NCBI GenBank assembly: GCA_024760905.1
Contig: CM045750.1
Location: forward strand, 15,357,919 to 15,421,918
DNA: 64,000 nucleotides
Source of the DNA: Plotosus lineatus
Lineage: Eukaryota > Chordata > Actinopteri > Siluriformes > Plotosidae
Direction of reading: 5' to 3'
Shown: positions 22,578-34,854 of the stretch, piece by piece
Layout of the letters: the number at the start of each line of letters is the position of its first letter
How positions within the stretch are numbered: the first letter of the stretch is position 1
Program-made: the position numbers and the translations under genes
Notes under the pieces: model-generated
What the model was told of the DNA's origin: nothing
Databases searched by the model: none
What the model saw: only the letters and a program-made list of their open reading frames with translations

Positions 22578-24247
22578 ATGGCGGAAGCTTCGTCCAGCTC
22601 CGGATCCCTGCATTACTCCATCGGTGTTCTCGGGATATCGGCCGGTATGTTGCACGTTATTTCTGCATAGCTGAGTCATTTTAAAGCGGAGTTTATTCTC
22701 CTTCATGTGGAAAGTATTTTTTTTATCTAAAAAGATTTAAGAGCGTCGGGAGTTTTTATTTATTACCTTCAAAATCTATTGAATATAATCAATGAATAAA
22801 AATTTGAACTTGGAAGGAAATTTGTGTGATCTCAGATTTGTTTAGGACTGAGAGACAGACTTGTAAGTGTAAATGTTTTTTTCTGTTATTAAAGCTAAAT
22901 TTGTTAATAAAAATATATAAAGTAATTAAAAATGCCTGCTGTTCTCTTCACACTACAATACAGTCATGCTATCTCAGTTTAATAGACTAAAGTACATATT
23001 ACCACTAGAGGGCGCAGTGATGATTTATTTGAAGAAGAAATTTTAAGTTCCTTATTTTATTTTATTTTATTTTATTTTATCTTACCTTATTTATTTGTTT
23101 GCCTTCATTTCTTAGTTTTGGCTTCCCTTCCCCTAACAAAATCAAGCTTTTATTGATTACTGATGTGTACGTTATTCACCATGAGGTTCCCACATTCTGA
23201 ACAATTCTTCAGTGTGTAAATTTAATAAAAATAATAATTTAAAAAACATTAAACATGAGACTTTTATTTTATTTTTTTCTTTTCAATCAAGGTTCTTTGT
23301 TGCTTCTGGTGAACAACTATGCCAGCTCCCCTGATAAAGCCTTAATTCCTGCCACAGCACTGGGGATTGAGTTACTCATTCTCTCCTTCCTGGTGGGATA
23401 TGCAGGTGGGTGAAGAACGCTGTGAAGGTCTCTGTGTGAAGTTTATGATGTGAAGCTTAGACGTGTTTAATTCGTGTGTAAATCCAGATTCAGATTCTTG
23501 TTCAGATTCCAGTGTTCCCCCATGTTCATGGGTTCATGGGTCATGGGTAGTCACTGTCGTCCCCCCCCCCAGTGCAGCTAATTGGGTTATCAGGTTATGA
23601 AAGGCCGGCCATGTCTCTCACTGTCGATGATGTGAGGCTCATGTAAAACAACAAGTGCTGACTTTCGACAAGAGCAGCTGCATAGCCGTCAGTGTGTTTC
23701 TACCCTGCGAGGGCCTGGCAAGCTGTCTAGGGTGTACTCTGCTCTCGCCTGGAATTGGCTGGGATGGGCACCAGCCTCCCTGTGACCCTAATTAGGATTA
23801 AGCGGTTACAGAACATGAATGAATGAATGAATGGATCAGTCTTTGTGAGTTTGCTAATATTAGCAGTTAAAATTTAAAAAATAAAAGTAGATATTTGTTT
23901 ATATATTAATTATTTAATATATTTAGCACTAATTGATTTTTAAAGCATTTATTTATGAAAATTATATTTTAATAATTGAATATGCAAATAAGTTGCATTT
24001 TTACAATAAAACCAAAAGTCTATTCTTCTGATGCTGTTGAAAAGTGAAAACTTTGAGAAAGATTATTATTACTTTATTGTTTATTGAAAATGATACCAAG
24101 ATTTATATCAAAATACACTTTTGAAATATAACATGTAACATAAATCCAACAGTAATGAACATTTTGGGAATTATTTATTTATTTGATTATTTATACTCTA
24201 TTAATACCGCAAGGGAAATTTGGCTCTGCATTTAACCATCCAAAGTG

Positions 24248-24302
<55 letters not shown>

Positions 24303-27300
24303 CACATAACTTCACATCAGGAGACAAGATCTTTGGTATTATAGGTTAAATGGGTAGCGCTTAAAAACAAGTTGAGAATGTTTGAATTATCCGACTCTAC
24401 CCTTACAATCATAATAAACATCAAACCTGAACATATATTTCTATCTTTCTAAATCAAACTCCTCCTTTATTGTGTTTCAGGACTGTGTCGGAGTTTTTCC
24501 AGCAGCTTCCTCTATACCACATTGTGTCTGACGGTGTCGTCTCTGTGGTGTTGCTCTGGACTTGTTCAAATTCTCACTGGGGAAGGAATAATCAATGAGG
24601 TCAATGATCTGAGAAATGCCATGGTACCAGGTCTTGCTGCTTTTTCTTTAGCATTGCTTATCATCAGTTTAGTGGCTGCTCTGCAGAAGAAAGTCCTTCT
24701 CTGTTTCATTTCTCTGACCATAGGTTTGGCGTGTGCGCATGAAATCGCTGGCCTGGTGAGTGTGGACTTTGGCCAGTCAGCCACTGCTGCCTGTTACCTC
24801 TTGGTCTGTTTTGTTTGTGCCTATTTTGGAAGCGGACGTCTTGTTTTTTTCATCACACGTGGTGAGGTTAGCTTACCAGGGACAGGTCTGCTGAATAAAA
24901 CCAGTCAGGAGTCAGAAAATGATCAAAAGCATAACAATTTAGTCGCTGTAGGTTTGGTCATGAACTTGTTGTCTGCCAGTGTCCTCGCCTGTCCACTGAT
25001 TGGTGTGGTCCCTAGGCTTTTCTCTGGCCATGTTCCTTGGCTTTGGACAGCTGGTGTCTTCCAACTTGTTGTGTCTATCCTGTCCTATAGAGCCATGGAC
25101 ACCTTCACAGCAACCTTCTCTGGCTTCACAGCTATACTCAGGTTTTGCGAAGGCTACAGTGCACTCGTAAGGGACTTAACAACCCAAGAGCCGTTTTCCG
25201 CAGTGCCTTTCCCGGCCGTATTCGCAGTGCTGTTTTCTGTCTTGGCCGTGTTTGGTTGCATCAGGAGTTTAGCTGATGGCCTGTACCTGCTCTTTTTCGT
25301 GGCTTACTCCATAGCAATAGCTGCACAACCCAGAGGCTTTTTCGATGCGGGCACACAAGGAGTACAAGCAGCGATATTTGTGGTGTCTGTCCTCCTGCTT
25401 CTGGTAACTCTTTATAACCGGGGTTCTCAAAAGAAGATCCCCACAGGTGAAAGCATCCTCAAGAATCTTCTGACTAAGAGAGATAAATTTGCACTAAGGA
25501 GTCATGACAAAGACCTGCACGCTCCTTATTTAGGTTACTCTAAATATGCGGACGCTGAGGTGTTGTGCCATGGTTGTAGTGTGCTGGCAGCTTTCGCCAT
25601 CACTGCTAGCAGGGCCAATCAAGACCCCCTAGAGATTCTGATTTTGCCATGGGCTGTGGTTTCAGGTGGTGCCCTGCAGTTGCTTTGTGGCTCAATAGCC
25701 TTTGCTCGAGGTAAGACCCTAGAAAGCACCACCTTCGTATTCTATGGCATGATGTGGACAGTATGGGGTCTGACACGATTTGGTGGTCTCTATGGTCATG
25801 TCCGTGGGTTCCACTTAGCAGTGGGAATCATCGGCTTCATGGTTTTTAATGTATTAGTGGCTGTAGGAGCGCTGTTCTTGAATGTAGCATGGTTTGTCTA
25901 CGCCGTTACCTTCGAACTCATTCTCATTAGTTTCCTGTTGGACGTGGTCGGAGCATTACCATATGGCTATGACATTGGTGTCACGATCATCTTCGGTCTC
26001 GTTAGCTTTTACTTTTTCTTGGCCACTATACTGAACTCCACCTTTGAGAATCTGAGCCTGCCCTATGGTGGTCCTGTGATCAAGCTGAAAGGATTTGGTG
26101 GAGAAAGGGACAAATGTCCTCATCTTCCTGCACGAAAAGTCTCATCAGTGAACCAGATTGCAGGTGAGGTGCTTCTCCCTGAACCAGGAACTCATGTAAT
26201 CAGTGCGCACTGTGATGATAAGGCTGTTTTATGTATGGTTCTAGAAATAATGAAGAATGGAGGAATATGTGGCGTGCCCACCGACACTGTCTATGTGCTT
26301 GTAGCAGCTTGCAACCGACCCGAGGCAGTTGAGAAGGCTTATAAGTAAGGGCCTAAAAAAATACTTCTGTTCCAGTGTAATTCAGTTCTCCAATCTGATT
26401 GGTTAAAAGGTTCTGATCACTTTTCTATAGCACTTTGGCCCGTGTGTATTTCACTAACCTTTCAGGTTAATCGAGCTTTATTCATTCATTCACGTAATCC
26501 TAATTAGAGTCATGTGGAGGCTGGAGCTCACCTCAGCCGATTCTGGGTTGATGGTCCATCATAGGGCCAACACACACACACACATACACAACTGTGCATA
26601 CTTACACTCACTTTGGAGTGTGGTTGGAAACCAGAACACCCAGAGGAAACCCAGACAGTATGGGAAGAGCTTGCAAACTCCACTTCGAAACACCTTCACT
26701 GAGCCCGGGACTGAAGCCTAAGAACTTCTCGCTGTGAGGTGGATAAACTAACCACGAGACCACCATGTGCCTCCTCATTCAGATAATTGGAGCGTATTAA
26801 TAATTTATCATTAAACAGCCCATTCGCCCTACAATGAGCTGGAAAGCTGTCCAGGGTTTACCCTACCCTTGCCCAGAGTCGGTTGAGATAGGTGCCAGCC
26901 TCGTTGGAACCCTAATTAGGCTTACGTGGTTTATAATATGAATAAATGAATGAACAAACAGCTCATTGTGAAACACTTGTCTACTGTCGATTGATTGAAT
27001 TGATTTTTTTTTTTTTTTGCATGCATTGTTATTGTTAGCTGTCAGCACAGGTGACTCATGTTTCTTGGAAACAAGGCGATTTTTTTTGCCTACTTAACTT
27101 CAAAATAAAAAAGGACAGCCTGTCAAGCGAACAAGTGTAAGTGATACCAGGAAGTAAGGTATGCTGTGAACGTTGCATAACCTTCAATAAAATATAAAAT
27201 ATAAGTGTGCGGCGGGTGTACAGTAACTGTGCTGCGGTGCTTAGCACATCCGCCTCACAGCAAGAAAAGTCCTGAGTTCCAGGCTCAAGTATTTCTTTGT

Positions 27301-27404
27301 AGGGTTTGTATGTTCTCCCCATGCTTGTGTGGGTTTCCTCCAGGTACCCCGGTTTCCTTCCCAGTCCAAAATCATACACATTAGGTTAATTTTCTATTCC
27401 AAAA

Positions 27405-27489
<85 letters not shown>

Positions 27490-30010
27490 ATGGTCTGGCA
27501 AGCTGTTACACCCTTCACACCCCTTCACCCCACCCTTCGCCTGGTGTCGGCCGTGTGACTCTAATAGGATTAAGCCATTGATCAAACCAGTATCATTTGG
27601 TCATACATTTAAAATTGTAATACAGTAATTGATGAGTTGTTATGATGTAACAGGTATACATCAGATTTCAGCCAATCAAAATACAGCAATTATTTTTACG
27701 GTTTGACAGTAAAGATTTTACAAACACAGAACACACCCATAGCTTTTTATTCCTGATGTACATTGCGTAAACAATGTAAATAATAATATTTTAATCAGTA
27801 ATGATTACCAAATAAATAAGGAATGATACAGCTTTATGCAAACTTTAGGTTTCTTTAGTGTGTAATTTAATTTATTTGTGTGTATAGGGTGAAGAAACAG
27901 GCTCAAGAACGGCCAATGTCACTATGGCTTTCTTCTATTAAACAGCTGGAACCAGTGAAACAACAAATCAATCCACTTCTCTGGGATTTGATGGAGGCGG
28001 CTTGGCCATCATCAATTAGCCTGGTCATTCCAAGAGGTTGGTTATTTAAGGGTCCGTCCGCATAGTTCAGTGCTTAGCACACTCTACAACACAATCAGAC
28101 CCTTTAATAGTAATCACACATGCAATGTTTTCCTGTTTCGTAGCTCCATGGATGGAATTCTTTGGTTTACATGAGTCATCAAAATATATCGGGACACCAC
28201 AAAGCATAGCCATCAGAAATCCAGACTGCACTGTCATAAACCACTTAATAAGCATGGTAGGTCATTTTCTTTTCCAAATCATTTATGTTATTTGCATTAA
28301 TTACCTTTTTGTTTTTTACAGAAAATAGTGGCATAGTTGCATAGTATGTTTGAGTGGTGCAGGACATGTACGAGAGATGTAAGACAGTGGTGAGGTGTGC
28401 TGTCGGTGTGACAGAAGAGTTCAAGGTGGAGGTAGGACTGCATCAATTGTCAGCTCTGAACACCTTCTTGTTTGTTATGGTGATGGACAGGCTGACAGAC
28501 GAGTTAGACAAGACTCCACATGGACTATGATGTTTGCAGATGACATTGTGATCTGTAGTGAGAGCAGAGAAAAAGTGGAGGAAAATCTAAAGAGGTGGAG
28601 GTATGCCCTGGAAAGGAGGGGAATGAAGGTTAGCCTCAGTAAATCAGAATACATGTGTATGAAGGACAAGGACCCGATAGGAACGGTGAGGTTACAGGGA
28701 GCAGAGATAAAGAAGGTGGAGGATTTTAAGTACTTAGGCTCAACAGTCCAGAGCAATGGAGAGTGTGGAAAAGAGGTGAAGAAGCGTGTGTAGGCAGGTT
28801 GGAATAGTTGGAGAAAAGTGTCCGGTGTGATGTGTGATAGGAAGGTATCGGCAAGAATGAAAGGAAAAGTGTACAAGACGGTGATGAGGCCAACGATGTT
28901 GTATGTTTTAGAAACAGTGGCGCTGAGGAAAAGACAGGAGGCAGAGCTGGAGGTAGCAGAGATGAAAATGTTGAGGTTCTCTTTGGGAGTAACGAGGATG
29001 GATAGGATCAGGAATGAGTACATCAGAGGGACAGCACATGTAAGACGTTTTGGAGACAAAGTCAGAGAGGCTAGATTGAGATGGTTTGGACATGTACAGA
29101 GGAGGGATAGTGAGCACATTGGTAGTAGGATGCTGAGGTTGGAACTACCAGGCAGAAGGCCTAGAGGAAGACCAAAGAGATGCATCATGGATGTGATGAA
29201 GGAGGACATGAAGATATTGGTATAAGAGAAGAAGATGCAAAGGATAGGGTGAGATGGAGGCAGATGATTCACTGTGGCGACTCCTGAAGGGAAAAGCCGA
29301 AAGGAAAAGAAGAAGAAAGAAGAAGTAGCATAGTTAGCATGTGGCATAGTGGTTAGCATGTTCACCTCATGGCAAGAATGTCCTGGGTTGTGGTGTGTCT
29401 GTGTGGACTTTACACTTACTCACATACATTTCCTCTGGGTCTTCTGGCTCCACAGTCCAAAGACATGCACATTAGGCTAACTGGCTGTTCCACATTGCCT
29501 CAAATTGAGTGTAAATGGTTGTGTGTGTGTGTGTGTGTGTAGGGGGCATGTATTGGTTCAATGTATCATCTGCTCAGGGTGTACCCTACTTTAGCCCAGT
29601 GTCCGCTGAGATAGGCTCCAGCCTGTCCACAACTCTAGTAGGATTAAGTGGTTTGGCAAATACGTCTGTGAGTGAGTAATAAAATTAATTTAATAGTGTG
29701 ACTAGTTTATTTATTGTTTACAATAAATATAATAATATTTTTCCCTGTTCGAATCCGGTTTAATACACAGCCATCCGTGGCCGAGAGTCCATGGGAGCTA
29801 ATTCGCCGAGCTCTCATGGATGGCATACACTCACTTCCCTGTCAATCACAGCGATTGCCTGCCAGCCATGGTCATCTATGAGCTCATTCGAGGGGCAGGA
29901 GCAGACAGCACTTTCACTCTGTGTGTTAGACTGACCACAAATTGCATGGCATGGTGCATTCGAAAAAGAGGCGGATGGCTAGCATTGCATGTCACAGAGG
30001 GGATGTGTGC

Positions 30011-30041
<31 letters not shown>

Positions 30042-32509
30042 TGGGTTTTTTACACCCGAGCCTAGCAGCTCATCAGGCCGGTGCTTATCCCCGGTTTCTG
30101 CCCCGGTTTCCGTAGCGTGAAGCAATCAGGAGTTGAACTCCTCCTGGATGGGACGCTAGTCCATCGCAGGTTACCTTCCCAGTATATTTTTACTGGGACC
30201 CATTTATACTGCTGGGTGAACAGAGGCACACTTGAGGTTGAGACCTTGCCCAGGGGTCTTAGCACAGTGAGGGTCTCAATGGGATTTGAACTCACAACCT
30301 CCCGATGATCGGGATCATGAGCCCAACAGTCTAATCTCTACACCACCGGCTCCACATGTGTGCATACCTTCGCCCAGCCCTGTTCTGTGGTGGTTTTTGT
30401 GTTAGGGAAGGCAATACTTGATGGATGGGAATGGATACAATTAAGTTAGAGAGAAAATGTGAATCCAAAAAATAAATCCAAAAAATAATACAAATATTTT
30501 TTTCCCCTTTTCCTGTTTAGGTGGGCCCTATTGCTGTTACATCAGCAAATCCTACTGGTGAAGCCGACACAACCCATCATAACCAGGTGTATGCTAAGTT
30601 GGGCAACAAGGTATGTTCTACTCCTAAAGGGATGAATGAATGTTCAGACATATAATTACACTGAATAACTTATTATAAGCCCCCAGTGCAGCGAACTGCG
30701 TTATCAAAGGCCAGACATGTCTCCCACTGTCTATGGTGAGAGGCATGTAAAAGAACCATTGCTGACTTTCGTAAAGAGTAGGCTGCAAAGCCGTCGGCGT
30801 GTTTCCGCCCTGCGATGGCCTGGCGAGCTGTCCAGGGTGTACTCTGCCCTCGCCCGAAGTTGGTGGGATGGGCACCAGCCTCCCCGCGACCCAAATTAGG
30901 ATTAAGCGGATACAGAAAATGAACTGATGATGAACTGAACTTATTATAAGAGTGGCCTGGTGGTTAGCATGTCCATCTCAAAGCAAAAGGGCTTGAGTTC
31001 AACTCCCGGGCTGTGTGGGTTTCCTCTGGGTACCCTCTTCTTCTTCTTGTCCTTTCGGCTTTTCCCTTCAGGGGTCGCCACAGCGAATCATCTGCCTCCA
31101 TCTCACACTATCCTCTGCATCTTTTTCTCTTACACCAACTGCCTTCATGTCCTCCTTCACCACATCCATGATGCATCTCTTTGGTCTTCCTCTGGGCCTT
31201 TTGCCTGGTAGTTCCAACCTCAGCATCCTACTACCAATGTGCTCACTATCCCTCCTCTGTACATGTCCAAACCATCTCAAGCTAGCCTCTCTGACTTTGT
31301 CTCCAAAACGTCTTACATGTGCTGTCCCTCTGATGTCCTCATTCCTGATCCTATCCATCCTCGTTACTCCCAAAGAGAACCTCAACATTTTCATCTCTGC
31401 TACCTCCAGCTCTGCCTCCTGTCTTTTCCCCAGGGCCACTGTTTCTAAAACATACAACATCACTGACCTCATCACCGTCTTGTACACTTTTCCTTTCATT
31501 TTTGTTGATACCTTCCTATCACACATCACACCGGACACTTTTCTCCAACCATTCCAACCTGCCTGCACATGCTTCTTCACCTCTTTTCCACACTCTCCGT
31601 TGCTCTGGATTGTTGAGCCTAAGTACTTAAAATCCTCCACCTTCCTTATCTCTGCTCCCTGTAACCTCACTGTTCCTGTTGGGTCCTTGTCCTTCATACA
31701 CATGTATTCTGTCTTACTTCCTCTGGGTACCCTGGTTTCCTTAAACAGTCCTACGGCATGCACATTATGCAAACTGGCTGTTTCAAATTGTCCGTAGGTG
31801 TGCATGTGAGTATGAATGATTGTGTGGGAAGTGGCCTGCGATTGTCTGGCGAACTGTTCAGGGTGAATTTTTACATTAGTGGGATTCCACCATGAACAGC
31901 TCACTGGACCATATTAGGGCCAACACACACATAATTCTCATTCACACCTAGGGGCATTGTGTAACAGCCTACCTAATGTGAATATCATTGGACTATAGAA
32001 GGAAACCAGAGTACCCAGAGGAAACCCATTCAAGTACATGAATGGAGAACATACTAAGTCCACACAGAAAACAACAAGGACCAGACCTGAACCCAGAACC
32101 TTCTTGCTATAGAGCAGACATGCTGACCACTGTGCCGCCATGCTACACCCAGAATACAAATTATAAATATGATTTCTGTCCATAGGTTGATGGTGTGTTA
32201 TGTGATGGGCCATCACCAGAGAATATAGCCTCTACTGTCGTGGACTGCACCAAGATCAATAGTGGCCAAATTGGTTTTTTCAGAGTCGGCCTTATTCCTA
32301 AATCTAAGGTAACTTTTTTTTTTTTATTCTCAGAATTAATATATGAGTTTTAATGCTCAGGTAAATTAATATTCCGTGATCTTTCCAAGGTCTTGCAGCT
32401 ATTCGAGGACATTCAGAGAAGACATCAGAGAGGCCAAGTGAATGATGGCTTTGAGATGGACATCACAGATCCACAACCAGACAGCACAGAAACCCAAAAC
32501 AGCCCCTAA
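22578..32509 (+). CDS. Triple SatP-like membrane domain fused to a YrdC-like domain, copy 1, 879 aa
   Basis: Eight exons join in frame: 22578-22644 (ATG), 23292-23405, 24481-26344, 27888-28036, 28144-28256, 30521-30610, 32186-32308 and 32390-32509 (TAA). Residues about 12-600 contain roughly 18 hydrophobic segments in three repeats, each resembling one GPR1/FUN34/YaaH (SatP, acetate/succinate channel) unit. The middle helices recur (for example QLVVSILSYRAMDTFTATFS at 255-274 and QLLCGSIAFARGKTLESTTF at 460-479), and repeats close with an LPxG-like turn (SLPYGG, 586-591). Residues about 630-850 form a Sua5/YrdC/YwlC domain: PTDTVY at 660-665 and TSANPTGEAD at 776-785. The K-x-R signature is altered (K684-K-Q686 where copy 2 has K-E-R), and the usual PGP is WPSS, so TC-AMP synthase activity is doubtful. 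The acidic C-terminal tail is unique to this copy. The cellular role is unknown. The nearest relative is the gene at 55268-61333. Confidence 0.85.
23565..23835 (+). repeat. SINE family C, head missing
   Basis: Recognised by AGTGCAGCTAATTGGGTTAT and AAGCTGTCTAGGGTGTACTC, and by the tail GGATTAAGCGGTTACAGAAC followed by GAAT repeats. It is in intron 2 of the first SatP-YrdC gene. Confidence 0.75.
24249..24301. repeat. (CA)n microsatellite
   Basis: A pure CA run of about 53 bases, 180 bases before the large membrane-domain exon. Confidence 0.95.
26475..26950. repeat. SINE family A pair in opposite orientations
   Basis: A minus copy at about 26480-26770 (AACCAGAACACCCAGAGGAA, then GACCACCATGTGCC) is followed by a plus tail fragment at about 26825-26950. 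Confidence 0.65.
27215..27580 (+). repeat. SINE family A with a long (TG)n tract
   Basis: From GTGCTTAGCACATCCGCCTC to GACTCTAATAGGATTAAGCC. A TG run of about 76 bases (27412-27487) occupies the normal GTGTGT position of the body. Confidence 0.8.
28345..29325 (+). pseudogene. RTE-like non-LTR retrotransposon fragment (reverse transcriptase C-terminal half)
   Basis: The translation carries the reverse transcriptase catalytic motif FADDIV (codons at 28533-28544), then VEENLKRWRYALERRGMKVS, FKYLGSTVQSNGECGKEVKK (stop at 28791-28793), and the RMLRLELPGRRPRGRPKR segment near the C-terminus. It ends with the CACTGTGGCGACTCCTGAAG tail and an AAGAAG-rich 3' end. The 5' half is missing and the frame is broken at least twice. 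It sits between exons 5 and 6 of the first SatP-YrdC gene. Confidence 0.8.
29335..29690 (+). repeat. SINE family A
   Basis: The head GTGGCATAGTGGTTAGCATG follows directly on the RTE tail. The body contains a short TG run (29519-29540). Confidence 0.75.
29691..30035. other. Intron 5 sequence, unassigned
   Basis: It contains GGCCGAGAGTCCATGGGAGC, which looks like a dispersed repeat, and a short GATT run at its end. No exon is supported. Confidence 0.35.
30036..30355 (-). repeat. SINE family B, full length
   Basis: Minus copy from TTTGGGTTTTTTACACCCGA to TCTACACCACCGGCTCCAC. Confidence 0.8.
30680..30945 (+). repeat. SINE family C, head missing
   Basis: From CCCCAGTGCAGCGAACTGCG to GGATTAAGCGGATACAGAAA. 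It starts about 70 bases after exon 6 of the first SatP-YrdC gene. Confidence 0.75.
30955..31880 (+). repeat. SINE family A interrupted by an RTE insertion
   Basis: The left part (30955-31036) and right part (31720-31880) together make one family A SINE. They are split exactly at CCTCTGGGTACCCT, which is present on both sides. Confidence 0.8.
31037..31719 (-). mobile_element. 5'-truncated RTE-like insertion with perfect target duplication
   Basis: The minus-strand translation matches the C-terminal part of the copy at 28345-29325 (TEYMCMKDKDPTGTVRLQG to GRPKRCIMDVVKEDMKAVG). It is open over about 225 codons and ends in the CAGATGATTCGCTGTGGCGA tail with AAGAAG. The 14-base duplications CCTCTGGGTACCCT (31023-31036 and 31720-31733) are identical, a direct sign of target-primed insertion. 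Confidence 0.85.
31881..32155 (-). repeat. SINE family A
   Basis: Minus copy ending GACCACTGTGCCGCCATGCT, abutting the plus copy to its left. The inverted pair ends about 30 bases before exon 7 of the first SatP-YrdC gene. Confidence 0.7.
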
Positions 32510-32650
32510 AAACAGATTTAGGTTGATGTCAACTGGCCGCTGCAAATCCATTGAGCTAACCAGACCTCAGTCAACATGGCAACAAGGATGATGAAGATAA
32601 ATCATAGAGTTGGACTCTGTTTTTTCACAGCTTATTACGTATAAATATAA

Positions 32651-32656
32651 AATAAA
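32651..32656 (+). terminator. Poly(A) signal of the first SatP-YrdC gene
   Basis: AATAAA about 140 bases after the stop codon. Confidence 0.6.
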
Positions 32657-32747
32657 TGACAATGAAGGAATGGCAGCTGAGCGATTTCATAGAACCAAGT
32701 GGATATATATTCATGAATGAGTTTGTTGTTTCTGTCGGATTTAGCAT

Positions 32748-32800
<53 letters not shown>

Positions 32801-33389
32801 CGCAAGAGAGAGAGTTTAGTATTGCACATTTTATTTGTTTACTAAAAAATGCATTTTCAGAAAATAATAAAATATTTCTCACAGCTATTTGTTTTATGAT
32901 TACATGTAACATCACTACTCATTCTGATTTGCCAAAACTCTTAATCCTACTGGTGCCACAGGGAGGTTAGAGCCTATCTCAGCTGACACTGGGTGAAGGT
33001 GCAGGATATACCCTGAACAACTGGCAAATTTTGACCGTGTGGTTAAACCTGATAAGGTATATTTACTCAGATTGATTAAGGTAACTGATTAAATTTTAAG
33101 TTCAAACATTGCATTGAATACAACTTCTACTTCCTGTTGTCTTCTATAAATGATGCGGTATTTCTGAGAGGCAGATGTGCTAATTACTGCAGTATCACCC
33201 CTCCCTGAAAATCACTAAATAAAATTTTTGTGCAACAAATTTCTAATGTGTGCTGTTGCTTCACAGCTTCAGGATTCCAAGTTTGATATTGGTGTTTACA
33301 CATTCATTTTATTAAGTTGAAATCTCTCATCTGGCTTGGCTGATATATGCACTGCCAGCCCTAATTATTTGCACACCTGGTTAAGATGT

Positions 33390-34165
33390 GTTATTTAACG
33401 TCTGATGAATCCAGGGGCTTTTTATTTTTAATAATATAGGACCACAATGAAAAAAAGAGGAAAATCCAACCTTTAAATCAAGTACTGTACATTTATTCAG
33501 TGGGGGAAAAAATCCCACATTAAATAAATAATTCTTTTATATCAACTCGAGTGCCACAATTACTTGATACACCCCTGATGTTTATACTGTGTACAATCCC
33601 CTTTTTCCAAAATAACAGCACCTCATCTTCTCCTATAATGTTTCAAAGGAATACAGAAAGAGAAATTTTGGAGCATTCCTGTCTACACAATTTCTCTTAA
33701 CACATCCAGCGACCTGGGTCCTCTCCTCTTCACTCTCCTCTTACAGCTCACCCCAGAGGTTTTCAATGGGGTTGAGGTCTTCTGACAGAAATGACCACGG
33801 GAGGAGCTTGATTCTGTGTCTGGTGAACCATTTCTGTCTAGATTTGGCTATATGTTTAGGTTATTATTTCGCTAAACGACCCACCTTCAGCTTTCTGGCC
33901 ACCAGATTTTGATTTACAATGTCCTGGTGTTTCAAAGTGTTCATGATTCCTTGCAACATAACAAGGTTCGTAGTGCCTCTTAAGAGTAACAGGACCACAG
34001 CATCACTGATCCTTCCCAGTGGTGCATGAGGTCTTTTTCTGCAAACTCATCTTTGCATTCTGTCAGATTCACTTAGAGTGTTTGTTACCAAAAAGCTCTA
34101 TCTTGGTCACATCCCTTTTGGTTGATCAAGAACTTCTTTAGGACTTAGAGAGAGAGACATTTTCT
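33390..34165 (-). repeat. Degenerate DNA-transposon-like repeat
   Basis: The plus strand contains TTTTCAATGGGGTTGAGGTC and a run of anciently coding-looking sequence. In fish genomes such stretches usually come from antisense Tc1-like or related transposons. No intact frame or inverted termini were found, so the family is a guess. Confidence 0.35.
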
Positions 34166-34822
34166 TCATTTCCTGGACTATGCGCATGCATGTGTGTGTG
34201 TGTGTGTGAGTGTGTGTGTTTGTGTGTGTGTGTATGAGAAATAACAAGGTTGCCATTTGTTAAGGAAGTGACCTACTAGTAGAACATGACACTGGGGCAG
34301 TCATTTCAACTGTGTTCCTGGAGAGTTACCTTCCGACATGTTTTATCTTCAGTGTATTCTGCATTTATTCCACATGGGAATTTTGTCTCTGAAATTAACC
34401 CATACAAATTGAACACAGACACTGTTAGCAGCGGGCTGTCACACAATGGAACGCACAGAGAGCACTTGGGGTTAGGTGCCTTACTCAAGTGCACTTCAGC
34501 CATAAAGAGGGAGGAAGTGAAGGTGCAGCTCCCTTCTCCCACTGCCACACACTCTTCCTGCTGGTTTGGGAATTGAACCAACAACCTTTAGATCCCAAGT
34601 GTGCTTCTTCTGAGATTAGTCCTTGGCTGCCCCAGTATATAGAGAAACTGAAACAATAAACATTAATCCAAGTTCATGTAAATATCAGCATATCAATGAG
34701 AATGGGTTGAGGACTGATGTGGTTGAACATAAAGTCTCAGTGCCCACGATACAGTGACCATGTGCAGTTTTTGTTTTAATTTTTGTTAATTTCAAAGTGT
34801 ACAAATGTTCAAGATATCCACT

Positions 34823-34854
<32 letters not shown>

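Noticed and set aside
28475..29365. 296-codon open frame on the minus strand
   Set aside because: It is the antisense of the RTE reverse-transcriptase fragment, with Ser/Leu/Pro-rich composition and no domain.
29761..30010. Possible exon with CHITP-like small open frame in intron 5 of SatP-YrdC copy 1
   Set aside because: No in-frame splice sites agree with the phase of the neighbouring exons, and exons 5 and 6 already join correctly without it.
31015..31797. 260-codon open frame on the plus strand
   Set aside because: Antisense of the RTE fragment and running into a SINE; no coding signature.
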